Origin: JBJXFY01 sp046155815
GTDB taxonomy: Bacteria; Verrucomicrobiota; Verrucomicrobiia; Limisphaerales; CAIMTB01
Reading direction: 5' to 3'
DNA length: 12,286 bases
NCBI GenBank assembly: GCA_046155815.1
Contig: JBJXFY010000395.1
Location: 1 to 12,286, forward strand
The notes under the pieces are model-generated. The model had not been told where the DNA came from. It worked only from the letters and a program-made list of their open reading frames with translations, and ran no database searches. The position numbers and the translations under genes are program-made. Positions within the stretch are counted from its first letter, which is position 1. Each line of letters starts with the position of its first letter. Of this stretch, positions 1 through 7,172 are shown piece after piece.

Positions 1-2612
1 CCGGGCGCCTCCTCCGCCTTCAGGGCCAGCAGGCGCGCCTCGAGGTTCGTCCGCGCGAGCGCGGCCTTGTCCGCCGTCGCGTCGAACGCGCCCAGCACCT
101 CGAGCTGGAGCTGCGGCCGCTTGTTCAGGGCAAGCACCAGCTTCGCGCAGCGGTTGGTCGCCTCCGGCGTGAGTTCCGCCGAGCCCGCCGCGAACTCCAC
201 GAACTCGAGGTCTTCGCCCCCGCCGTCGCCGCCCAGAAGCGCGCCGAGCAGTTTGAAGGGCGCGGCCGCGGCCTTGAGCACGATGTTCTTCAAGGCCTGC
301 CCGATCAGCGGCGCGAGCTTGAATTCCGGGTCGTTGAGCGTGCCGGTGAGCGGCACGTCCAGCTCGATGCGGCCCTCGCCGTCCTTGAGCAGCGCGACGC
401 CGAGCTTGAAGGGCAGGTTGATGGCGTCCGGGCTGTTCGTCTTCGCGCCGAAGGTGAACTGGTCCACAAGGAGGCGGTTCTCCGCGGTGAGCTTCCCGTC
501 CGCGACCTGATAGCGCACGTCCGCGTCGAGCGCGCCGCGCGTGACCGGGTAGCCGGCGAAGCGGATGGCGTACGGCGTGAACTGCGTGAGGTCGGCCTTC
601 CGCGTGGTCAGGCGCAGGTCGGTGGCGAACGCGGCGGGGTCGGGGGTCAGCGTGCCCTGCAGCGTGAAGCCGGACAGCGCCGTGAGCCGTCCCTTGAGGT
701 CAATCTCCGCCGGGCCGGCGGGCGGCAGCGCGAGGTTCCGCACTTCGCCGTCCAGCGACTCGATGCTGGTGCGGAAGCTGCCCACGACGAAGTTGTCCGC
801 GGCAAACAGCGCGACCTCCTCGAGCTTCAGCCGGCCGAGCTTCATCGGCCACTGCTCCCAGAACGGCGGCACGTTCGCGGCGGCGGCGTCCGGCGGCGGG
901 GCCGCGGCGGCGCCTTCGCGTTCCGTGAATTCCTCCGCCTCGCGCAGCAGGTTCAGCACGTTGAGCTGGCCGTTGGTCTGGAGGATGAGGCTGGTCTGGA
1001 GCCGGCGCACGGCCAGCTCGTCGAGCTCGATCCGGTTGGGCTGGAGCGCGGCGCGGAGGCCGGTCAGCTCCACCGCGTCCCAGCGGATGAAGTCCGTGCG
1101 CGTGCCGGCCTCGGTGGCGGCGAAGTCGCGCACGGCCGCGTTGCCGGATACGCGCAGGAGCGGGCCGGATTCCACCGTCCGTCCGTAGGCCACCTCGAGC
1201 CCGGCCGCGGCCGTCCCGCGGCTCAGCGTGAGGCGCAGGAAATCCGCGAGGTACGGCGCCAGCGGCGCGAGGGTGAGGCCCTCCACTTCGGCCCGCGCCG
1301 TGGCGCGCGCGGGGAACAAGCCGCCCTCCGCGCGGAGCCTCGCCTCGCCGCCGCCCGGCGGACGCAGCGCGGCCTCGATCGCGATGGGCGGGCCGTTGGT
1401 GTGGTTGGAGAGCCCGGTGGCCCGGACCCACGCCTGGTCCACGGCGAGCCTGACCGGCGGGTCCAGCGTGGCGTCTTCGAGGTCCGCGGCGGAGTTTGTG
1501 ACCGCCAGCTCCGCCAGCGCGAAACGCCAGCCCGTGAAGCCGCGCACCATTTCCTCGATCACCTCCGGCTCGACCAGCCCGCGCACGTTCGAGCCGCCGC
1601 CCGCCAACCGGCGGACGTGCAGCGTCGCGCCCTCCGCGCGCAGCGCGCCGGCGGCCACGGACCGCTCCGTGAGCGAGGCGTCGAGGCCGGTGATTTCGAG
1701 GGCGGCCAGATCGGCGAAGGGCCGGCCATCCGCGCGCTCGATCAGCGCGAGGCCGGTCACGGCCAGTCGGGCCTGGGTGAGCGCGACGGACACGTTCGTG
1801 CCCAGGATCACCAGGCGGTAGGGCAGCTCGAACGCCGCGATGCCGTTCGTCACCTGCAGCGGCGAAACCAGGTCGGTGTAGGGCTGGTACCGCGGCAGCG
1901 ACACGTCCTGGCCGCGCAGCACACCCTCGGCCCCGGGCGGGTTGAGGTTCAGCCGGCCCGACCAGGCGAAGCGCGCGCCGCCGTCGGTCGCAGCGGTGAA
2001 CTCGACCGGGCTGCCGCTGCCGCCGCGGGTCGTCAGCCCGCGGGCCTCCAGGTTGATCGGGGCCAGCTGCAGGGCAAAGGGCTCAGCGAGCGTGTCGTCG
2101 CGGACGATCACGGCTCCGTTGGTGAACGAGAATGTTTCGACGGTGAGGGGAAAGGGCCCGCTGGCCGGTGCGTTCGTGGCGCGCGGCGGGGAGTTGGCCT
2201 GCACGCGCCGCAGCAGCTCGAGCAGGGTGAACTCACCCGCTCGGTTGCGGCCGAAGTGGAACGTCATGGCGTCGCAGCCGACCGACCGGAGGTGCGCCTC
2301 GCGCCGCCAGAGCGAGCTGACCTGCGCGTCGGCCACGACGTTGCTCCAGGTGAGGAGCGGCGCGCCGTCCGGCCTCGCGAGCGAGAAGCCGCGCACGGCG
2401 CCGCGGAGGGTGAAGGGGTTGAAGGAAAGCCGTTCGATCCTGACCTCGCCGCCGGTGAGCTTCGTCAGCCGCTTCTCAGCCTGGACGCGGACGATGGGCG
2501 GAGCGACCACGCCCGCGACCAGCGCATAGAGCAGGTACCCGGCCAGGGCGAGCAGCGGCCAGCGCATCCAGCCACGGCGAAGCCAGGCGGGGCGGGCGGT
2601 GGCGGAGGACAT
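1..2612 (-). CDS. DUF748 / AsmA-like envelope protein, C-terminus cut by window edge
   Basis: Reading from ATG at 2612 gives 870 residues with no stop before the window edge, so the 3' end is missing. A basic N-terminus (RR12-13, R17) precedes one hydrophobic segment at about residues 18-38, which fits an inner-membrane anchor with the rest in the periplasm. Residues 156-196 (FTNGAVIVRDD) match the usual first DUF748 block. Residues 741-766 (LLKDGEGRIELDVPLTG, then NDPEFKL) and the following AAAPFKLLGALLGG are the family hallmark. The tail from about 802 (FVEFAAGSAEL) matches the block that closes DUF748 proteins and superficially resembles OmpA. AsmA-like proteins form long beta-rich grooves linked to lipid traffic and outer-membrane upkeep; the substrate here is unknown. 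The start is 76 bp downstream of the DUF1501 A stop, so co-transcription is possible. No Shine-Dalgarno is visible, and the frame stays open for some distance upstream, so a slightly earlier start is not excluded. Confidence 0.88.
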   Translation of the reverse strand, partial: MSSATARPAWLRRGWMRWPLLALAGYLLYALVAGVVAPPIVRVQAEKRLTKLTGGEVRIERLSFNPFTLRGAVRGFSLARPDGAPLLTWSNVVADAQVSSLWRREAHLRSVGCDAMTFHFGRNRAGEFTLLELLRRVQANSPPRATNAPASGPFPLTVETFSFTNGAVIVRDDTLAEPFALQLAPINLEARGLTTRGGSGSPVEFTAATDGGARFAWSGRLNLNPPGAEGVLRGQDVSLPRYQPYTDLVSPLQVTNGIAAFELPYRLVILGTNVSVALTQARLAVTGLALIERADGRPFADLAALEITGLDASLTERSVAAGALRAEGATLHVRRLAGGGSNVRGLVEPEVIEEMVRGFTGWRFALAELAVTNSAADLEDATLDPPVRLAVDQAWVRATGLSNHTNGPPIAIEAALRPPGGGEARLRAEGGLFPARATARAEVEGLTLAPLAPYLADFLRLTLSRGTAAAGLEVAYGRTVESGPLLRVSGNAAVRDFAATEAGTRTDFIRWDAVELTGLRAALQPNRIELDELAVRRLQTSLILQTNGQLNVLNLLREAEEFTEREGAAAAPPPDAAAANVPPFWEQWPMKLGRLKLEEVALFAADNFVVGSFRTSIESLDGEVRNLALPPAGPAEIDLKGRLTALSGFTLQGTLTPDPAAFATDLRLTTRKADLTQFTPYAIRFAGYPVTRGALDADVRYQVADGKLTAENRLLVDQFTFGAKTNSPDAINLPFKLGVALLKDGEGRIELDVPLTGTLNDPEFKLAPLIGQALKNIVLKAAAAPFKLLGALLGGDGGGEDLEFVEFAAGSAELTPEATNRCAKLVLALNKRPQLQLEVLGAFDATADKAALARTNLEARLLALKAEEAP

Positions 2613-2688
2613 GGGCGAGTTTCTAGCACCACACTCCGGGCGCGCCAGCCCGTTCGCGGACGCCGGCCCCGGGGGGGCGACGGTGGGG

Positions 2689-4125
2689 TCACGCCAGGAT
2701 TTCCTTCACCACATGCCCATGCACGTCGGTCAGGCGGCGGGCGGCGCCGTTGTGATAGAAAGTCAGGCGCTCGTGGTCGAGGCCGAGCAGATGCAGCGCG
2801 GTCGCGTGGTAGTCGTACACCGTCGTCACGTTGCCGACGGCGCGGCGGCCGAAGTCGTCGGTCGCGCCGTGGCTCACGCCGCCCCTCACGCCCGCGCCCA
2901 TCATCCAGCAGGTGAAGCCGTCCGGGTTGTGGTCGCGCCCGCTCGTGCCCTCCTGGTGGGTCGGCATCCGGCCAAACTCCGTCGTCCACAGCACGAGCGT
3001 CTGGTTGAGCAGGCCGCGCTGTTTGAGGTCCGCCAGCAGCGCCGCGGTCGGCTGGTCGAAGATGGGACAGTGACGCTCGTAGTCGGCCTTGAGCGTCTTG
3101 TGCGCGTCCCAGTTCAGCAGGCCATCCACGCCGGACGCGCGCGAGGCGCAGTAAAGGCTCACGTAGCGCACGCCGCGTTCGAGCAGGCGGCGGGCGAGGA
3201 GGCAGTTGCGCGCGTAACCGGCCTTGAGCGCGTTCGCGTCGCCGGTGCCGTAGAGCGCGTGGACGTGCGCCGGCTCCCGCGCGAAGTCGGCGATCTCCGG
3301 CGCGGCGAGCTGCATCCGCGCGGCCAGTTCGTAGGCGGCGGTGCGGGCGCGCAACTCGGCTTCGCCCGGACGCAGCGCGGCGTGCTGCTGGTTGAGGAAG
3401 CGCACGTAGTCGCGCGTGGCGGCGTCCTCGTCCGGCGCGAGGCCGGCGGGGCGCGCGAGGTTGCGGATGGGCTGCTGCGCGCTGAGTCCCACGGCCTGAT
3501 GCTGCGCCGGGAGAAAGCCGCTGCCCCAGTTCGCCTTCCCGTTTGGCGGCTCGCCGCGAATGTCGGGAATGGCGACGAAGGTCGGCAGGTTCTCGTTTTC
3601 GCTGCCGAGCGCGTGGCTGACCCACGCGCCCGCGCTGGGAAAACCGTCGCGCACGAACCCGGTGTTCATGAACACGCAGCCCGGCCCGTGGGTGTTCGAG
3701 CGCGAGGTCATCGAGTGGATGAAGGCGATGTCGTCCGCGTGCTTGCCGAGATGCGGCAGCAGCGACGACAGCTTCTTGCCGCTGCGCCCGAACTCCTGAA
3801 ACGGCCATGGGCTGCGCATGAGATTGCCGTTCTTGCCTTGGAAGCTGAGGAAACTCTCCTCGCCCGGAAGCGGCTGGCCGTGATGCGCCTCGAGGGCCGG
3901 CTTGTGCTCCCACAAATCCATGTGCGACGCGCCGCCGGGGCAGAAGATGTGCAGCACCTGCTTTGCCTTCGCCGGATGATGCACGGCGCCGGCGGGCGCG
4001 GCGGCGAGCAGGTCGCGCGCGAGCAGCCGCGTGAGCGCCACGCCCGTCATCGCCGTCGCCGCATGACTTAGAAAGGCGCGCCGGTCAAGGACACGGGGGA
4101 GGAGGGCGTCGGTGTCAGTCCACAT
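2689..4125 (-). CDS. DUF1501 family protein (A), probably Tat-exported
   Basis: The protein is 478 residues, about the usual DUF1501 length (roughly 450-490). The N-terminus has DRRAFLSHAATAMTGVAL (14-31), a twin-arginine-like signal suggesting folded export. Family blocks: PGGASHMDLWEHKP (63-76), WTTEFGRMP (380-388), SGRDHNPDGF (395-404), YDYHAT (437-441 region) and the C-terminal RLTDVHGHVV. The fold is related to the alkaline phosphatase/sulfatase superfamily. H68/D70, D398/H399 and D438/H440 are the residues I would guess to bind metal; this is inferred from conservation and position. The biochemical role is not established. The ATG overlaps the end of the PSD1 gene by 11 nt (shared bases 4115-4125), which suggests translational coupling. 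In PVC genomes a PSD1-DUF1501 pair is a very common gene pair. The stop is TGA at 2689-2691. Identification is firm; function is open. Confidence 0.95.
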   Translation of the reverse strand: MWTDTDALLPRVLDRRAFLSHAATAMTGVALTRLLARDLLAAAPAGAVHHPAKAKQVLHIFCPGGASHMDLWEHKPALEAHHGQPLPGEESFLSFQGKNGNLMRSPWPFQEFGRSGKKLSSLLPHLGKHADDIAFIHSMTSRSNTHGPGCVFMNTGFVRDGFPSAGAWVSHALGSENENLPTFVAIPDIRGEPPNGKANWGSGFLPAQHQAVGLSAQQPIRNLARPAGLAPDEDAATRDYVRFLNQQHAALRPGEAELRARTAAYELAARMQLAAPEIADFAREPAHVHALYGTGDANALKAGYARNCLLARRLLERGVRYVSLYCASRASGVDGLLNWDAHKTLKADYERHCPIFDQPTAALLADLKQRGLLNQTLVLWTTEFGRMPTHQEGTSGRDHNPDGFTCWMMGAGVRGGVSHGATDDFGRRAVGNVTTVYDYHATALHLLGLDHERLTFYHNGAARRLTDVHGHVVKEILA

Positions 4126-7108
4126 AGAGGAACTCGTTCGCGTTGAGCTGCGCGCGGCAGAGGGCGGGCCAGCCGTGGGCGCGGGCCAGTTCCAGCGCGG
4201 CGGCGGTTTCCGGCTCCGTCGGCGGACGGCTGAAGGTGAGCTGGAACACGCGGCGCACGGCCGCCTGGTCGTTGTCGCCGGACTCGCGGCGGACGCGGGC
4301 GGCGAGCGCCTCGGCCATGTCGAGGGTGAAGCGGTGGTTCAGCAGCGTAAGCGCCTGCAGCGGGCTGGTGGTCATCCCGCGCGAGGGGGCGGCGATGGCG
4401 TTGTCGGGACAGTCAAAATCCCCCAGCAAGTCGAGGCGCGCCGCGCGCGGGCTCTGGTGGTAGATGGCCCGGCGATACGTCTCCGGCCCGTGGACGTCGA
4501 GCGGCCAGTAGGTCGCCACGTTGTCCTCGAGGTAGCGGTAGAGCCGGAAGCCCGGGCCGCCCGAGCGCGGGTCGAGCCTGCCGGACACGGCGAGCATCGA
4601 GTCGCGGATCTCCTCGCCGGACAGGCGGCGCGGCGGGAAACGCCAGAGCAGGCGGTTGGCGGCGTCCACGTCCAGGGGCGCGCGCCCGCCGCGGGCGTCG
4701 CCTACGGCACCTTCCCCGACAACGGCCGGTGGAGCGCCCGCACTCCCCTGCCGGTACGCCGCGCTCAGCAGGATCTCCCGGTGCAGCGGCTTCAGCCGCC
4801 AGCCGTGCGCGACCAGCCGGTCTGCGAGCCAGTCGAGCAGTTCGGGATGCGAGGGCCGTCCGCCCAGCCAGCCGAAGTCGCTCGGCGTGTCCACGAGGCC
4901 CACGCCGAAATGCGACTGCCACACGCGGTTGGCCAGCACGCGCGGCGTGAGCGGATTCTCCGGCGACACCAGCCAGCGCGCGAACGCCAGCCGGCGTTCG
5001 GACTCCGGGGCGTCGGCTGCCAGGTGGAAGCGCCCCGCCGCCGGCAGGAACGCCAGGCTGGAGGGCGTGATCTCCGCACCGCGCCGCTGCGGGTCGCCCC
5101 CGAGCAGGACGAACATGTTGGTCGGCGGCGCGCGGAACTCGCCCGCCCAGACCCGGCGCAGCCCCGGCACGGCACCGATCTTCCCGTCCACCGCGGCGAT
5201 CTGCCGGGCCAGCGTGGAAAACTGCCCGCGCTCGGCCGCGGTGGTCTCGCGGCGCAGCGTCCGCTCGCGGGCAAACGAGGCGTTGACCGGCGACCGCTTC
5301 GCCGAGTCCGCCACCGCTGTCCAGTTCGTGCCGTCGCCGGAGACCTCCAGTCGATACTCGCCGACAAAGACATTCTCGCCGTGGTCGCGCGGAAGGCCGC
5401 GGCTCCGATCCACGGAGAAAGTCACGCGGTTGACGCGCTCCCACCGCGGAAGCCAGATCGTCAGCCGGGCATCCGGCGGCGTGTGCCACTTCGCCCCGTA
5501 GGTGCCGTCGTTCACCAGCTCGGCCCCGTAGGCGCCGGCAAAATCTTCGGCCACGCGTCCGACGCCGCCTTCCGCCCGCCCGCCCGCGCCGGCCAGGGCT
5601 GCGTTGCGGGGCGTCGTCTCATCGGTCCAGACCTCGAACTCGTCGAGCCTTGCCCCGCCCGAGGCGCGCGGGTCGCGGTTGTTGGCGAGGATGACGAGCC
5701 GCACGGCGCGGGTTTCAACCGGCGCGAAGCGATCCTCGGTGAGGTAGGGATCGGGGGCGGGCAGCGCGAAGTCGGTGGAGGCACCGGCCCCCGCGGCCCG
5801 CCGGAGAATCAGCTCCTCCAAGGCGGCGCGCTCCTGCACCAGCCGTTCGCGCTCGGCCTGCAGGGGCTTCAGCGCCTGCTCGCGGGCGTCGCGCTCCGCC
5901 GGAGTCGCAAGCGTGCGGCTGCCGTGCCACACACCGGCAAACGCCGCCTGCATCCGGTAGTAGTCCTCGGTCGGGATCGGGTCGAACTTGTGGTGATGGC
6001 AGCGCGCGCAGCCGACCGTCATGCCGAGAAACGCCTCGCTGGCCGCTCGCACCATGTCGTCGAGATGATTGGCGCGGATCTGCGCCGCGGCGGCGGGATC
6101 CTGGTTGCCCACGTCGTCATAGGGGCCGCAGACGAGGAAGGCGGTGGCCGTCTCCGCGGCCGGCTGGCCCGGCGCGAGCACGTCGCCCGCGAGCTGCTCG
6201 AGGATGAAGCGGTCGAAGGGCTTGTCGTCATTCAGCGAGCGGATGACGTAGTCGCGGAACGGCCAGGCGTCGGGCCAGAGCACGTTGCGCTCGTAGCCGT
6301 TGCTCTCGCCGAAGCGCGCCACGTCCAGCCAGAAGCGGCCCCAGCGCTCGCCGTAGGCGGGGCTTGCGAGGAGGCGGTCCACGAGGCGCTGGTAGGCCCT
6401 GTCCGACGGGTCGGATTCATCGACAAAAGCTTCCACCTCCTCCGGAGCCGGCGGCAGGCCGGTCACGTCGTACGTGACGCGGCGGATCAATGCGCGACGC
6501 CCGGCGGGCGGCGAGGGCGCGAGGCCCTTCGCGGCGAGCGCCGCGAAGACGAAGCGGTCCATCGGCCCGTCCCAGCCCGGGGGCAGGCCCGCCGGCGACG
6601 GCGGCCCGACCGCGCGCAACGGCTGCAGCGACCACCAGTTCGTGTCCGCCCGCGCTGCCTCGGCGATGGTCACGCCCTCGGGCCAGACTGCGCCCGCGTC
6701 GATCCAACGGCGCAGCGCGGCGAGGTCGCTGGCCGGGAGAGCGTCCTTCTTCTTCGGCATCCTTTCGATGTCCGCGTGCCGGCCCTCGACCACCTGGATC
6801 AGCAGCGAGCCGGCGGCCTCGCCCGGGATCCAGGGCGCGCCGCTGTCGCCGCCCCCGAGCGCGTCCTCGCGCCGGTCGAGGCGCAGCCCGCCCTGCTGTT
6901 TGTCCGGCCCGTGGCAGGCCACGCACTCCCGCGCCAGCACGGGCCGCACGTCGCGGGCAAAGTCCGCGCCGTGCGTGCCGAGGAGGGACAGGATGCCGAT
7001 GGCCGCCACGGCCAGAGCTGGGCCGCGGAGGAACGGAAGGTCCGGAGGCAGAATCCCCGCCGCTTCCTTCCTCGCGCGGGCGGTCGAATCGGGGCTGGCC
7101 GTTTGCAT
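4115..7108 (-). CDS. PSD1 and planctomycete cytochrome C (PSCyt1) domain protein, DUF1549-DUF1553
   Basis: From ATG at 7108 the protein has 997 residues. A GTG at 7147 would add 13 residues (MVEDVPACGFNPF); neither start has a Shine-Dalgarno. I prefer the ATG because it puts the hydrophobic export segment (about 29-47) nearer the N-terminus. Next is the PSCyt1 domain (about 48-150) with covalent heme motif CVACH (C62, C65, H66; bases 6911-6925). DUF1549 (about 182-395) includes VTYDVTGLPPAPEEVEAF and the typical second motif CARCHHHKFDPIP (C367, C370; bases 5996-6010). A charged, probably coiled-coil stretch (about 405-437) and a discoidin-like beta region (about 447-600) follow, then DUF1553 (about 690-980) with ENPLTPRVLANRVWQSHFG and FPPRRLSGEEIRDSML. 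Presumably periplasmic; the partner is probably the adjacent DUF1501 protein. The enzymatic reaction is unknown. Oddity: a short GC-rich insertion in DUF1553 near residues 788-812. Confidence 0.93.
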   Translation of the reverse strand: MQTASPDSTARARKEAAGILPPDLPFLRGPALAVAAIGILSLLGTHGADFARDVRPVLARECVACHGPDKQQGGLRLDRREDALGGGDSGAPWIPGEAAGSLLIQVVEGRHADIERMPKKKDALPASDLAALRRWIDAGAVWPEGVTIAEAARADTNWWSLQPLRAVGPPSPAGLPPGWDGPMDRFVFAALAAKGLAPSPPAGRRALIRRVTYDVTGLPPAPEEVEAFVDESDPSDRAYQRLVDRLLASPAYGERWGRFWLDVARFGESNGYERNVLWPDAWPFRDYVIRSLNDDKPFDRFILEQLAGDVLAPGQPAAETATAFLVCGPYDDVGNQDPAAAAQIRANHLDDMVRAASEAFLGMTVGCARCHHHKFDPIPTEDYYRMQAAFAGVWHGSRTLATPAERDAREQALKPLQAERERLVQERAALEELILRRAAGAGASTDFALPAPDPYLTEDRFAPVETRAVRLVILANNRDPRASGGARLDEFEVWTDETTPRNAALAGAGGRAEGGVGRVAEDFAGAYGAELVNDGTYGAKWHTPPDARLTIWLPRWERVNRVTFSVDRSRGLPRDHGENVFVGEYRLEVSGDGTNWTAVADSAKRSPVNASFARERTLRRETTAAERGQFSTLARQIAAVDGKIGAVPGLRRVWAGEFRAPPTNMFVLLGGDPQRRGAEITPSSLAFLPAAGRFHLAADAPESERRLAFARWLVSPENPLTPRVLANRVWQSHFGVGLVDTPSDFGWLGGRPSHPELLDWLADRLVAHGWRLKPLHREILLSAAYRQGSAGAPPAVVGEGAVGDARGGRAPLDVDAANRLLWRFPPRRLSGEEIRDSMLAVSGRLDPRSGGPGFRLYRYLEDNVATYWPLDVHGPETYRRAIYHQSPRAARLDLLGDFDCPDNAIAAPSRGMTTSPLQALTLLNHRFTLDMAEALAARVRRESGDNDQAAVRRVFQLTFSRPPTEPETAAALELARAHGWPALCRAQLNANEFLYVD
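4676..4747 (-). repeat. Short GC-rich imperfect palindromic insertion inside PSD1 coding sequence
   Basis: The two ends, 4734-4747 and 4676-4689, form an imperfect terminal inverted repeat (about 10 of 14 positions pair, counted by eye). In the coding frame it reads GSAGAPPAVV ... GDARGGRAPL. It falls where DUF1553 proteins normally have a short loop between AYRQ and the NRLLWR block, so about 18 extra residues are present. The style resembles the dispersed SAGxPPA-type palindromic repeats I recall from verrucomicrobial genomes. Only one copy is in this window, so the repeat status is inferred. Confidence 0.35.
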
Positions 7109-7172
7109 GAACGGATTGAAGCCGCACGCGGGAACGTCTTCAACCACGCCCGCGCAACTGGACCGCCGAGCG

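Noticed and set aside
2660..2680. C/G-run palindrome between DUF1501 A and DUF748 as a terminator
   Set aside because: The possible stem has almost no loop and no following T-run on either strand, so it is more likely simple GC-rich spacer.
1401..4071. Long plus-strand frames (1401-2915 and 2599-4071) and a minus-strand frame 2465-3913
   Set aside because: They overlap DUF748 and DUF1501 A, which have recognisable family motifs. The alternative translations are compositional shadows.
5996..6010. Second CxxCH in PSD1 as evidence of a separate diheme cytochrome
   Set aside because: CxRCHxHKFDPI is a standard part of DUF1549, so it is a family feature and not an extra cytochrome domain. Whether it binds heme is unproven.
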